Shown piece by piece: positions 25,757-34,241 of a DNA stretch of 64,000 nucleotides. This DNA is from Brevibacterium luteolum (GTDB lineage Bacteria > Actinomycetota > Actinomycetes > Actinomycetales > Brevibacteriaceae). The stretch lies in NCBI RefSeq assembly GCF_013004595.1, contig NZ_JABEMC010000002.1, forward strand, positions 248,001-312,000. The letters run 5' to 3'. Each line of letters starts with the position of its first letter. Position 1 is the stretch's first letter. Below the pieces are notes generated by a model, which had not been told where the DNA came from, ran no database searches, and worked only from the letters and a program-made list of their open reading frames with translations. Position numbers and translations under genes: made by a program.

Positions 25757-26752
25757 TCAGCCGCGCAGCTGGTTCTCGGTGACGAGGAAACCGCTTTCGT
25801 CGGCGGCGATGCCGGCAGTCCCGGAGATGACGGAGGCGGCCATCTCCTCGAGCCTCACGGCGGCGGTGCGGCGCAGGTTCGACAGCCATGCGCCGGGCTG
25901 CCGGTCGTAGCGGCGGTCGTCGGTGTCGATCCAGGTCAGGTGGTAGCACACGGCGGTCTCGCCGAGGTGTTCGGTGACGATGCGCGGCATAGCGGTCTCG
26001 ACGCTGACGCGCACCGCGATGCTGCCGGCGGCCGGGCCCAGCTCATCGAGGCTGACGGTGACCTCATAGCCATCGAGCACGACGGGTTCGTCGGGGTCGA
26101 CGATGCCGGCGCCGATGAGCTCACTGACCCGGGCCTCCTGCTCCGGGGTCAGCGGGCCGGGCAGGTCGGCGCTCGGTTCGAGTTCGCGCAGCCGGGCCAG
26201 CAGCACGTCAGGGGCCAGCCAGTAGGGCGAGTAGACGAAGATGTCGATGTGGGATTCGGGATCCGGGGTGATGATCCGGTTGGTGCGCCCGTTCTCGTCT
26301 GCGAGCCTCACGGCGACGTGGAGGCGGCGGGCGAGGGCGATGAGCGCGGCCAGTGACCGGCCCTCTTCGCGTTCGGGCAGGCCGTCGGGGAAGTGGCGTT
26401 CGAGGCCGTCGGCATCGGAGTACCACTCCGGGGGTGGGGCGTCCTCGCGGTCGCGGGGGCAGGACAGGGCGAAGACGACATCGGCCCAGTCGGGCAGTCC
26501 CAGCCGGGTGCGGGCCTCGGCCGGCAGGTAGATCGGGCCTTTGAGGGCCGAGTGGCGGGTCATCCGCCAGCGCAGCACCTCAGGTGCGGTGCTGGTCGCC
26601 GGTGCCACCGCCTCGGGTTCGGGCAGCCGCGGGTAGAGGTTCGACAGCAGCGCGATGACGTCGCTGGCCTCCAGGCCGGCGTCGACGATGAGCAGGTGCT
26701 CACCGGCGAGGACTTCGGGGCTGCGCGGGTCGGGAGTGGCTGGTGCGCTCAT
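25757..26752 (-). CDS. Conserved-looking protein of unknown function
   Basis: 331 residues, soluble, no signal peptide or membrane segment. An N-terminal Asp/Ala-rich part is followed by a central region with SHIDIFVYSPYWLAPDVLLA and a C-terminal region with GETAVCYHLTWIDTDDRRYD and PGAWLSNLRRTAAV. The end, SVISGTAGIAADESGFLVTE, suggests an oligomerisation or ligand loop, but I cannot assign a family. Codon use looks like that of its neighbours. Ten bases separate it from dcd upstream on the same strand, so it is probably co-transcribed with dcd. Confidence 0.6.
   Translation of the reverse strand: MSAPATPDPRSPEVLAGEHLLIVDAGLEASDVIALLSNLYPRLPEPEAVAPATSTAPEVLRWRMTRHSALKGPIYLPAEARTRLGLPDWADVVFALSCPRDREDAPPPEWYSDADGLERHFPDGLPEREEGRSLAALIALARRLHVAVRLADENGRTNRIITPDPESHIDIFVYSPYWLAPDVLLARLRELEPSADLPGPLTPEQEARVSELIGAGIVDPDEPVVLDGYEVTVSLDELGPAAGSIAVRVSVETAMPRIVTEHLGETAVCYHLTWIDTDDRRYDRQPGAWLSNLRRTAAVRLEEMAASVISGTAGIAADESGFLVTENQLRG
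26608..26622 (+). repeat. Dispersed word (plus strand, NN = TT)
   Basis: Exact copy, antisense inside the gene of unknown function. It encodes PEPEAVAP in that gene's variable N-terminal region. Confidence 0.55.
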
Positions 26753-26762
26753 GGCGGTGGTG

Positions 26763-27365
26763 TCAGTCGTCTGGGCCGTTGCCGGTCATGGGCGCGCGGT
26801 GGAAGTTCATGAACGCGCGCGAGGCGGTGGGCCCGCGCTGACCCTGGTAGCGGTTCTTGCGGGCGGCATCCGAGCCGTAGGGGTGCTCGGCTGGGGAGGA
26901 CAGGGCGAAGAAGCACATCTGGCCGATCTTCATGCCCGGCCACAGAGTGATCGGCAGGGTCGCGACGTTCGACAGCTCCAAAGTGACGTGACCGGAGAAG
27001 CCGGGGTCGATGAATCCAGCAGTCGAGTGGGTCAGCAGGCCGAGGCGGCCGAGGGAGGACTTGCCTTCGAGCCGGGCGGCGATGGTGTCCGGCAGGGAGA
27101 TGAGCTCAAGCGTCGAGGCGAGGACGAACTCCCCGGGATGCAGGACGAAGGGGCCTTCGGGGTCGACTTCGACGAAGCGGGTGAGCTCCGGCTGCTCCTG
27201 GGAGGGATCGATGACGGAGTACTTGTGGTTGTCGAAGAGCCGGAAGTAGCGGTCGAGGCACACGTCGATGCTCGCCGGCTGGATCATCTCCGGGTCGTAG
27301 GGGTCCAGACGCACGTTCCCGGCGTCGATCTCGGCGCGGATGTCACGATCGGATAGCAGAGTCAC
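26763..27365 (-). CDS. dcd: dCTP deaminase
   Basis: 200 residues from GTG 27365. [20 protein letters not shown] and [11 protein letters not shown] at the N-terminus, [20 protein letters not shown] (catalytic and nucleotide-binding region) and [15 protein letters not shown] with the catalytic Glu. It deaminates dCTP to dUTP for thymidylate synthesis; some actinobacterial Dcd proteins are bifunctional and also release pyrophosphate, which the sequence alone does not decide. A TAGATT -10-like hexamer ends six bases before the GTG (27372-27377), suggesting a leaderless or near-leaderless transcript. An inverted repeat TGCCAA-n11-TTGGCA (27368-27390) overlaps it. Confidence 0.94.
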   Translation of the reverse strand: MTLLSDRDIRAEIDAGNVRLDPYDPEMIQPASIDVCLDRYFRLFDNHKYSVIDPSQEQPELTRFVEVDPEGPFVLHPGEFVLASTLELISLPDTIAARLEGKSSLGRLGLLTHSTAGFIDPGFSGHVTLELSNVATLPITLWPGMKIGQMCFFALSSPAEHPYGSDAARKNRYQGQRGPTASRAFMNFHRAPMTGNGPDD

Positions 27366-27492
27366 CCTGCCAATCTATCGCGATTTGGCAACGATTTCGT
27401 CACTTTCCAGCGGGCTGGTTCACAGAAAACTCACCGAGAGCTGGACAGATGCTCTACAGTGGGTTGTGACATTACGCCCGCGCCGATGGTGC
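27366..27492. promoter_or_regulatory. Divergent promoter region between dcd and the surface protein gene
   Basis: Contains the TGCCAA/TTGGCA inverted repeat near the dcd start and a TACAGT hexamer around 27453 that could be the -10 for the surface protein gene, though no good -35 is spaced correctly. Confidence 0.35.
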
Positions 27493-27542
27493 CTTCCCCC
27501 TTTGTGACCAAAGGAAGCCGGGAATGCCAGGGTCATCCCTGG
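27493..27542 (+). promoter_or_regulatory. 5' leader with two hairpins upstream of the surface protein gene
   Basis: Hairpin 1: CTTCC-CCC-TTT paired with AAAGGAAG (27493-27517, 8 bp with a 3-base bulge, loop GTGACC). Hairpin 2: CCAGGG-TCAT-CCCTGG (27527-27542, perfect). Both lie 55-105 nt before the GTG start and would be in the mRNA leader if transcription starts near 27460. They do not match a riboswitch class I can recognise. Confidence 0.4.
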
Positions 27543-27597
27543 ACGCACTTCGTCGCCTTCTGCGTGGACGTAGCTTCCACAACCGAAAGGCCGAACT

Positions 27598-29226
27598 GTG
27601 AAGACTTCCAAGAGTCTTGTGCTTGCCCCCGCAGTCGCCGTAGCGGTTTCCGGCATGTTTGCCGTACCAGCCGTCGCGTCCACCAGCACTGCGCCCGATA
27701 GTCCGCCCTCGCAGGGCGAGACGAAGAAGCCCGAAGCCACTGTCGAATCCGAGACTGTCACGCAGTCCGACATCACCGACGAGGACAAGGGCATCAAGTT
27801 CTCCGGAAGCGGGTTCAGCGGTGACAAGACCGCGAGCGTCACCGTCACCGGAACCGACGGAACCGAGTACAAGGCCGAGAAGAAACTGACCGTCAACGAC
27901 AAGGGTGAAGTCAACGGATCGTACTACTTCACCACCACTGGCGACGCCAAGGTGCCGCTCGGTGAGTACAAACTCAAGCTGGTCGGCAATGACTCGAAGG
28001 TCGAGTCGACTGAGGTGTCCTTCAAGGTCGTCTCCGATTCCGACGCACCGGCTCCGACGCCGACCGAGGAGGAGACCACCCCGTCACAGGACCCCACCAC
28101 ACCGACGGTTGATCCGACGACGCCGACCGCGACTCCCACCGAAACCAAGAAGCCGAAGCAGACTGAGGAGCCGAAGCCGGAGATCGGTGAGATCAAGGCC
28201 AGCGCTGCCGAGGTCAAAGAGAAGGCCTTCCTGGACAAGGACATCGAGTTCACCGGCGAGGGATTCACCGCCAACCTCAAGACCACTGTCACCGTCAAGG
28301 CGCCGGCTGAGAACGGCGAGGCGCCGCAGACTGCCGAGGCCGAGGTCACCACCGACAAGGACGGCAAGCTCGCGTTCACCGTCAAGGGCGCGCCTGCCGC
28401 CGACGCCCTGGCCACACCGGCCAGCGGCGACAGCGATGCTCCGCTCGAGATCGCCGTCAAGCCCGGCACCTACACCGTCGAGGTGAAGGCCGAGGGTGCA
28501 GAGAAGGCCGCAACGACCACCTTCGATGTCACCGCTGCCGCGACCGAGGAGCCGACCCCGACAGGCACCCCGAGCCCGTCGGACAGCCCGTCTGCCACCA
28601 GCGATCCCTCGGAGTCGGCAACCCCGAGCGACACCCCGAGCGCCACGCCTTCTGAGACCCCATCGGAGACGACCGCGCCGAGCAAGTCGCCGGTGCCCAC
28701 CGGCCAGCCGACGGAATCGGATGACAAGAAGGCTGAACCGAAGCTCACGATCGATCCGCTGGAGATCGCCTCTGCCGATTTCGGCAAGGACGGCGTCAAG
28801 ATCATCGGTGAGAACTTCGAGCCCGGCCAGAAGGTCACCATGGTCGTCAACCACGCCCAGGGCAAGGTCAAGCAGTACACCACGGAGGTCACCGCCGATG
28901 ACAACGGCGTGGCTGCCTTCCGTGTGCGCGCGGTGACCACCCCGGTGCTCGGCCAGTACAACGTCACTGTCCACCCGTCTGACTCGGCAGCCGACGGCGA
29001 TCAGGCGCTGCACGGCAGCTTCACCGTCATCACCAACGGCTCGTCGGTCGGCGATGAGACGACCGGTGACACGAAGAAGGACACCTCCGGTGGCACGGAC
29101 CTGCCGCGCACCGGTGCTGAGCTGACCGGACTGGCGATGGGCGCAGGCCTGCTCGTCATCGGCGCAGCCGCTGTCGTCATCACCCGCCGCCGCACCGCCG
29201 GTGGCAACGGACCTGCCGACATCTGA
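27598..29226 (+). CDS. LPXTG-type cell-wall-anchored surface protein with three Ig-like repeats
   Basis: 542 residues from GTG 27598 (AACCGAAAGG upstream). A signal peptide (KTSKSLVLAPAVAVAVSGMF, cleavage near AVAS) and a C-terminal sorting signal LPRTG + hydrophobic helix + RRRTA show sortase anchoring. Three ~75-residue beta-rich modules start with F/I-x-G-x-G/N-F (residues ~80, ~220, ~400). They are separated by Pro/Thr/Ser linkers made of repeated TPT and SPSATPS-type units. The fold is probably Ig-like; ligand unknown. No sortase gene is in the window. The following gene starts 26 nt after the stop, so a three-gene cluster is likely. Confidence 0.85.
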   Translation: MKTSKSLVLAPAVAVAVSGMFAVPAVASTSTAPDSPPSQGETKKPEATVESETVTQSDITDEDKGIKFSGSGFSGDKTASVTVTGTDGTEYKAEKKLTVNDKGEVNGSYYFTTTGDAKVPLGEYKLKLVGNDSKVESTEVSFKVVSDSDAPAPTPTEEETTPSQDPTTPTVDPTTPTATPTETKKPKQTEEPKPEIGEIKASAAEVKEKAFLDKDIEFTGEGFTANLKTTVTVKAPAENGEAPQTAEAEVTTDKDGKLAFTVKGAPAADALATPASGDSDAPLEIAVKPGTYTVEVKAEGAEKAATTTFDVTAAATEEPTPTGTPSPSDSPSATSDPSESATPSDTPSATPSETPSETTAPSKSPVPTGQPTESDDKKAEPKLTIDPLEIASADFGKDGVKIIGENFEPGQKVTMVVNHAQGKVKQYTTEVTADDNGVAAFRVRAVTTPVLGQYNVTVHPSDSAADGDQALHGSFTVITNGSSVGDETTGDTKKDTSGGTDLPRTGAELTGLAMGAGLLVIGAAAVVITRRRTAGGNGPADI

Positions 29227-29252
29227 GCTGAGAGTTCAGAAGGCAGGCTGCT

Positions 29253-30392
29253 GTGACGATGCGCGAGTCCGGGCACCTCGCTGTCCACACAGTCGAGGTG
29301 TCCGGGCGACCGCTCGTCTCCGCTCCGCTTGACCCCAAGGGACGCCTGGTCGTTATGGGCGACCGGGGCGACGTCTCCCATGTGCTTGAGAGGGTGGCTG
29401 CGCTGCCCGGCACCGCTGTGGTGCCGGCACCTGACGGGGCACGCAGGCTCAGCGTGACCGCCTACCTCCGCCGGGTCGCCGGTTCGGGAACACCTCAGCA
29501 GGGTGGCCCCGAACCGGTTGATCCGGATCATGCCCTGGATGCCTTCGGTCTCTCCTATGACCGGCTGCGCCGCACCCGCCTGGGTGATCTCGGATCCGAC
29601 ACCCGTGTGCGCCTCCACGTGGCGGCAGCGCTCGTCAGCGGCGCACAATGGCCCATCCTGGACAACCCCTTCGCCGGCCTGCCCGGTGACCTTCGAGCAG
29701 GTGTGCGAGGAAGACTGCTCGGAGTGTGCGAAGAGTTCGGGCTCGGGCTCATCCTGGCCAGCAATGACCTCCTCGACGCCGCGACCACCGGGGGAACGAC
29801 GGTCGTCGTCGAGAAGGGCCAGGTCGCCGATTCCGGTGAGCTGGCGGCCATGCTGCGCAGCCCGCGCAGCAACCTGGCGGCATCGTTCGCCGGGGTCAAC
29901 GTCTTCTCCGGGCTGGCTCGCCGCGGCTGGCTCTCGATCGGGCACTCCCAGGTGCGTGCCCGCACCGAACTCGACGGCAAGGTCTTCGTCACCATTCCCA
30001 CCGATGCGACGACGATGTCCTTCGACGAGTTCGATCCCGTCTTCACCGCCGAGACCGTCTTCGAGGCGCTCATCGTCGGCATCCGCGATCGCGGCGGGCG
30101 TCTGCAGATCGTCGTCTCCCCCTCCGACACCGAGGTGGGGCTGGCGATGACCGCTGATGTGCTCGACTTCCGCTCACTGCCGGCTGACACCCCTCACCGG
30201 GAGCCCGGTCCGGGTTCCGACGTCGAGGAGCCCACCGCCTCGGGCACGGAGTGCTCACCGCAGTGGGGTGTCCTGCACCCCGGGCTCGGTGCCACCGTCG
30301 CTGAGACGCTGGCGAACGTGCGGGTCGGCGCGCGGGTGCATATCGAGGTCGATACCTCCCGCATGCACGCCTATCCTGTTGAGGTGGACTAG
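29253..30392 (+). CDS. ABC/TOBE protein resembling ModC but without catalytic motifs (putative pseudo-ATPase)
   Basis: 379 residues from GTG 29253 (ATG 29259 is the alternative). WPILDNPFAGLPGDLRAGVR aligns with the ABC Walker B/D-loop pattern LLLDEPFAALD, but the catalytic Glu is Asn. LILASNDLLDA occupies the H-loop position (VTHDLxEA), with Asn for His. TVVVEKGQVADSGELAAML matches the usual VLxxGxVxQxG segment. At the Walker A position stands GDRGDVSHVL, with no GKS/T, and the LSGGQ position reads LGDLGSDTR. The C-terminus (from ~residue 225, WLSIGHSQVRARTEL to IEVDTSRMHAYP) fits two TOBE modules as in ModC. So it looks like a ModC-type ATPase that kept the fold and lost the chemistry. Partner and role unknown. 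Confidence 0.6.
   Translation: MTMRESGHLAVHTVEVSGRPLVSAPLDPKGRLVVMGDRGDVSHVLERVAALPGTAVVPAPDGARRLSVTAYLRRVAGSGTPQQGGPEPVDPDHALDAFGLSYDRLRRTRLGDLGSDTRVRLHVAAALVSGAQWPILDNPFAGLPGDLRAGVRGRLLGVCEEFGLGLILASNDLLDAATTGGTTVVVEKGQVADSGELAAMLRSPRSNLAASFAGVNVFSGLARRGWLSIGHSQVRARTELDGKVFVTIPTDATTMSFDEFDPVFTAETVFEALIVGIRDRGGRLQIVVSPSDTEVGLAMTADVLDFRSLPADTPHREPGPGSDVEEPTASGTECSPQWGVLHPGLGATVAETLANVRVGARVHIEVDTSRMHAYPVEVD
30235..30249 (+). repeat. Dispersed word (plus strand, NN = CA)
   Basis: Exact copy inside the pseudo-ATPase gene, encoding TASGTE in the linker between its two TOBE-like modules. Confidence 0.55.
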
Positions 30393-30440
30393 CCGCGCCC
30401 AGGCTACCGGGCCGGCGACGCAGAGCGGAGGGAACAGGCG

Positions 30441-31424
30441 ATGAGGCGAATGGTCGGGCGCGCCCGCGCGCTGCTCATCGCCGGCCTGCTCATCATCGCG
30501 CTCACCGCAGCTGCCGTGCCGCTGCTCAACCTCACCGTCTACTCCCCCGCCCGGGCCGTCGACGCCTATTTCGCCGCCCTGGCCGACGGGGATGCCGCCG
30601 CCGCGCTCGGGATGCTCGCAGCCCCATCGCACAGCGAGCGCACCCCGCAGAACGCCCTGACCGATGCGGTGCTCGCCGGTGCCCCGGCTGTTCCCGAGCA
30701 CGTGCAGATCTCCGACACCGAACGCGACGGCGACACCGCCCGCGTCCGTGTCCGCTACAACCTCGGTTCGGCCACCCGCACCACGGATCTGACCCTGCAG
30801 CAGGGGCCTGCGACATGGGGGCTGTTCGAGCGCTGGGCGATCGTCTTCGACTCCTGGCCGCAGCTGTCCCTGCAGATCAGCGGCTCAGCCACCGCCGATG
30901 TCAACGGGGTCGAGGTGCCGGCCGGTGACGGCCCGGTGCCGGTGCTGTTCCCCATGGGCTACAACATCGGCTTCAATGCCGAGTACCTGACCTCCGAGGT
31001 TAAGCAGGTGATGGTCACCAGCAGCTCCGACGACTTGGGTGTGGCCCTGCAGCCGACCCCCACCCCGGCGCTGACCGCCGAGGTCGAGCGCCAGATCGAG
31101 GAGCACCTCGCTGGCTGTGTGAGGGCGACGACGCTCATGCCGACCGGCTGTACCTTCGGCTATGAGACAGAGAACGAGATCGTCGGCGAGGTGTCATGGC
31201 GGATGCTTGAGGACCCGCAGGTGAGCCTGCGCAGCTCCGGTTCGCAGCTGTCGCTCGTGCGGTCTCCTGCCGTCGCCGAGGTGTCGGGCACCTACCGTGA
31301 CAGCGTCACCGGGTTCGAGTTCGACTTCCGTGAGGAGGTGCCGTTCACGCTCGGTGCCGAGGTGATCGTCACCGGTGATGAGGTGCGGGTCGAGCCCAAC
31401 AGCGGAGCCGAACTCGGCGGGTGA
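30441..31424 (+). CDS. Membrane-anchored extracytoplasmic protein of unknown function
   Basis: 327 residues. N-terminal basic residues and one hydrophobic helix (about residues 8-30) with no lipobox, so probably an uncleaved anchor. The segment YSPARAVDAYFAALADGDAA is the start of a small NTF2/DUF4878-like module (residues ~35-125). A later region has two Cys (AGCVRATTLMPTGCTFG) likely to pair, and a beta-rich C-terminal domain ending EVIVTGDEVRVEPN. I cannot name the family. It is the third gene on the plus strand after the LPXTG protein and the pseudo-ATPase, 48 nt after the latter, and ends at a small hairpin. Confidence 0.65.
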   Translation: MRRMVGRARALLIAGLLIIALTAAAVPLLNLTVYSPARAVDAYFAALADGDAAAALGMLAAPSHSERTPQNALTDAVLAGAPAVPEHVQISDTERDGDTARVRVRYNLGSATRTTDLTLQQGPATWGLFERWAIVFDSWPQLSLQISGSATADVNGVEVPAGDGPVPVLFPMGYNIGFNAEYLTSEVKQVMVTSSSDDLGVALQPTPTPALTAEVERQIEEHLAGCVRATTLMPTGCTFGYETENEIVGEVSWRMLEDPQVSLRSSGSQLSLVRSPAVAEVSGTYRDSVTGFEFDFREEVPFTLGAEVIVTGDEVRVEPNSGAELGG

Positions 31425-31427
31425 TGA

Positions 31428-31443
31428 ACCGGCGACGGCCGGT
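31428..31443 (+). terminator. Short hairpin between convergent genes
   Basis: ACCGGC (31428-31433), loop GACG, GCCGGT (31438-31443). Only a 6-bp stem and no T-tract; a weak bidirectional terminator candidate. Confidence 0.35.
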
Positions 31444-31459
31444 CAGCTGAGCCGGTCTG

Positions 31460-33367
31460 TCAGTTCGTGCCGCGCAGGTCGAGGCGCAGCTCGTGCGGTC
31501 CCTCAGCGCTCAGGGTCACTGGGATGCCCCAGTCCTGCTGGTAGAGGTGGCAGGCGGCGTGCAGCGGGATCTCGCCGTCCTCGGACCCGTCGCAGGCCGC
31601 GGCCCGGGCGGTGATGTGCAGGACACCGGATTCGATGCCGTCGGCGATCTCAATGGTGCGCTCCAGGCCCTCGCTGCCGCCGGCGCCAGCGGTGATGAGC
31701 TCTGGCGGGGTGGACGAGACCTGCAGGTGGGTCGGGTCGCCGAACCGGTCGTCGAGCTTCTGCCCGGCAGGCACGCTGAACCCGACGGTGAGGGTCAGCG
31801 TGCCGGTGCCGAGCTCGGTGGCCGGCCGTGAGGTCTGCTGCGCCCCTTCATCGACATGCTGCGCTTCAGCTGGGATGGCGACCCGGGTGAGCCGGTGGGC
31901 TGCCGATTCGGCGACGAGCAGGCTCGGCTGCTCGCCGTCGCTGCCGGGCAGGACGAGGATGTCAGACGGTTCGTCGAGCCCGCGGGCCAACGTCGTGACC
32001 TCATCGGTGCGGGGCTCGTAGCGGCGGATCGCACCGTTGTAGGTGTCGGCGATCGCCACCGACCCGTCGGGCAGTTCGGTCACGCCGAGCGGATGCTGCA
32101 GGCGCGCCTCGGCGGCGGCTCCGTCGCGGAACCCGAAGTCGAACAGGCCCTGCCCGAGCTTCGACTCGACCACTCCGGTGGCCGGGTCAAGCAGTCGCAG
32201 CGCCGAGGTCTCGGAATCAGCCAGCCACACGCGGCCGTCCGAAGCGGCTGCCACGCCGGAGGTCTGGGCGTACCAAGCGGTTTCGGCGTCCCCGTCGACG
32301 AGTCCTTCGTTCATCGTGCCCGACAGCAGCCGGATCGTGCCGGTCTGCGGGTTGAACGACCAGATCGTGTGGTTTCCGGCCATCGCGATGACGACCTCGC
32401 CGGTGGTCTCGGCGTAGTGGACGTCCCAGGGGCTGGAGAGCTTGATCGCATCGGCTGGGCCGTCGTAGCGGCCCGTGTCGCCGTGGGTGCCGGTGACATT
32501 GTCGACGGCACCGACCATGTACTGCTGACCCGTGCCGGCGACCGTCGAGATCTCACCGGTGTCGAGGTTGAGGCCGCGCAGCAGGTGGTTGACGGTGTCG
32601 GCGATGACGACGTGGTAGCCGACCTCAGCTGCCAGCTCGGCCGGGAGTTCGGCTAAGCCACCGGGTTCGCTCAGTTCGGCGGCCCCTGCCGGCCCGTCAG
32701 TCCGACCGCGGTTCCCGGAGCCGTAGCGGCGCAGGATGGTGCTGCCGGTCGGGTCGAATTCGACGAGTGAGTGGTGCCCGGAGTCGGCGACGAGCAGGTT
32801 GCCGGCATGCTCGCCGGGGGTGAGCCGGATGAGCTTGCCGGGGTAGAACAGGTCGGTCTCGACTGGTGCCGGCGGGACATAGGGGTCGTCGCCGCGGCGC
32901 AGGGTGCCCTTGGCGGAATGCTCTGCGATGAGGTTCTCGATGAGTGAGGCGAGCCCGGCGGCATGCCCTTCACCGGACATCGAAGCGACGAGGTTGCCTT
33001 CGGGGTCGATGAGGGCGAGTGTCGGCCAAGCGCGGGCCGAATACGCCTGCCAAGTCTCAAGGTCCGGGTCGTCGAGGACGATGTGCTCGACCTGGTAGCG
33101 CTCGACGGCCTTGCCGACGGCTTCGACGGTGCGCTCGAACTCGAACTTCGGGGAGTGCACGCCGATGATGACGAGCTCATCGGCGTATTTCTGCTCAAGC
33201 GGGCGCAGCTCGTCGAGCACGTGCAGGCAGTTGATGCAGCAGAAGGTCCAGAAGTCCAGCAGCACGACCTTGCCGCGCAGGTCGGCGAGGCTGAGGTCGG
33301 TGCCGCCGGTGTTGATCCAGCGGCGGCCAGTGAGTTCAGGAGCGCGCAGGCGCGGAGCGTCAGTCAT
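31460..33367 (-). CDS. Thioredoxin-like/NHL-repeat protein
   Basis: 635 residues from ATG 33367; the longer open frame upstream has no RBS and is rejected. Residues ~1-145 are a thioredoxin-like (TlpA/AhpC-TSA type) domain with LDFWTFCCINCLHVLDEL, a CCxNC redox motif, and ARAWPTLALIDPEG (cis-Pro). Residues ~175-470 hold NHL repeats of beta-propeller type (NLLVADSGHHSLVEF, VIADTVNHLLRGL, VAIADTYNGAIRRY). A C-terminal ~150-residue domain resembling the DsbD-alpha/NHLRC2 end follows. The same architecture is seen in vertebrate NHLRC2 and in many actinobacteria; biochemical role uncertain. No signal peptide, so probably cytoplasmic. Confidence 0.85.
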   Translation of the reverse strand: MTDAPRLRAPELTGRRWINTGGTDLSLADLRGKVVLLDFWTFCCINCLHVLDELRPLEQKYADELVIIGVHSPKFEFERTVEAVGKAVERYQVEHIVLDDPDLETWQAYSARAWPTLALIDPEGNLVASMSGEGHAAGLASLIENLIAEHSAKGTLRRGDDPYVPPAPVETDLFYPGKLIRLTPGEHAGNLLVADSGHHSLVEFDPTGSTILRRYGSGNRGRTDGPAGAAELSEPGGLAELPAELAAEVGYHVVIADTVNHLLRGLNLDTGEISTVAGTGQQYMVGAVDNVTGTHGDTGRYDGPADAIKLSSPWDVHYAETTGEVVIAMAGNHTIWSFNPQTGTIRLLSGTMNEGLVDGDAETAWYAQTSGVAAASDGRVWLADSETSALRLLDPATGVVESKLGQGLFDFGFRDGAAAEARLQHPLGVTELPDGSVAIADTYNGAIRRYEPRTDEVTTLARGLDEPSDILVLPGSDGEQPSLLVAESAAHRLTRVAIPAEAQHVDEGAQQTSRPATELGTGTLTLTVGFSVPAGQKLDDRFGDPTHLQVSSTPPELITAGAGGSEGLERTIEIADGIESGVLHITARAAACDGSEDGEIPLHAACHLYQQDWGIPVTLSAEGPHELRLDLRGTN

Positions 33368-33465
33368 ACCCTCATTGTGCCACCGGGGCTCACCTGCCTG
33401 CCGTACAGCTGTCATATGTGTCAGCAGCACCCGAGGCGGCGGCCACGACAGAGAGGAGAAGTGCC

Positions 33466-33480
33466 ATGATGGAGTCATGA
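33466..33480 (+). promoter_or_regulatory. Candidate 4-codon leader ORF (MMES) overlapping the yggS start
   Basis: GAGAGGAGAAGTGCC precedes ATG ATG GAG TCA TGA. The TGA (33478-33480) overlaps the yggS ATG (33477) as ATGA. The good RBS belongs to this minigene, not to yggS, which has no RBS of its own at proper spacing. Confidence 0.4.
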
Positions 33481-34241
33481 ACGATGCAGCCGCGATGAGC
33501 ACCGAGCCCCTCTCCTCCGAACATGCTCAAAAGATCCGCGACCGTCTCGATGCGGTGGCCGGTCAGGCCGCCGAGGCGGCGCGGAGATCCGGACGCACAC
33601 CTGAGGATGTGCGGATCATGCTGGCGACGAAGACGCAACCGGTGGAAAAGATCCGGGTCGCGATCGAGCACGGTTTCACGCTCATCGGCGAGAACCGCGT
33701 ACAGGAGCTGACCGGCAAGGCCGACGGCTTAGCTGATCTGGAGCACGAGACGCACCTCATCGGGCCGCTGCAGCGCAACAAAGTCAATCACACGCTGCGC
33801 GTCGACTCGTGCACGTGTGTCGAGTCGGTCGACAACCTGCCGCTGGCGGAGAAGCTGCACAACCGCCTGGAGGTCCTCGACCGTTCGATCGACATCCTCG
33901 TCCAGGTCAACACTTCGCGTGAGGATTCGAAGTTCGGCACTGCTCCCGAGGCCGCGGCTGAGTTCATCGAGTCACTGGCCTCTTTCGACCGGCTGCGGAT
34001 CCGCGGGCTCATGACGATCGGGCTGCCCGGGGAGAGCGACGAGGTCATCCGCCCCAGCTACGCCGATCTGCGTCAGCTGCGCGACCGGCTCATCGACGAC
34101 GGGACCCTGCCTGAGGGTGCGACGGAGCTGTCGATGGGCATGAGCGCTGACTTCGCCCTCGCCATCGAAGAGGGTGCGACGATCGTGCGGATCGGATCGA
34201 GCGTCTTCGGCGCGCGACCGCCTGCAAGTTCACCGACCTGA
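33477..34241 (+). CDS. YggS/PROSC-family pyridoxal-phosphate homeostasis protein
   Basis: 254 residues. Lys of LATKTQ (about residue 46) is the PLP Schiff-base Lys. IGENRVQEL, LIGPLQRNKVN, and the C-terminal STMSMSADF-like segment (ELSMGMSADFALAIEEG) and VRIGSSVFGAR are family hallmarks. Members bind PLP and keep vitamin B6 balanced, without known catalysis. ATG 33495 (MSTEPL) is another possible start. The stop codon TGA 34239-34241 lies within the first unit of a 27-bp tandem repeat. In other actinobacteria yggS sits between ftsZ and sepF; here it is isolated from them. Confidence 0.9.
   Translation: MNDAAAMSTEPLSSEHAQKIRDRLDAVAGQAAEAARRSGRTPEDVRIMLATKTQPVEKIRVAIEHGFTLIGENRVQELTGKADGLADLEHETHLIGPLQRNKVNHTLRVDSCTCVESVDNLPLAEKLHNRLEVLDRSIDILVQVNTSREDSKFGTAPEAAAEFIESLASFDRLRIRGLMTIGLPGESDEVIRPSYADLRQLRDRLIDDGTLPEGATELSMGMSADFALAIEEGATIVRIGSSVFGARPPASSPT

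Noticed and set aside
24596..26356. 586-codon open frame antisense to mrpA and the following gene
   Set aside because: Spans two genes on the other strand, no recognisable domain. Typical of GC-rich third-position bias.
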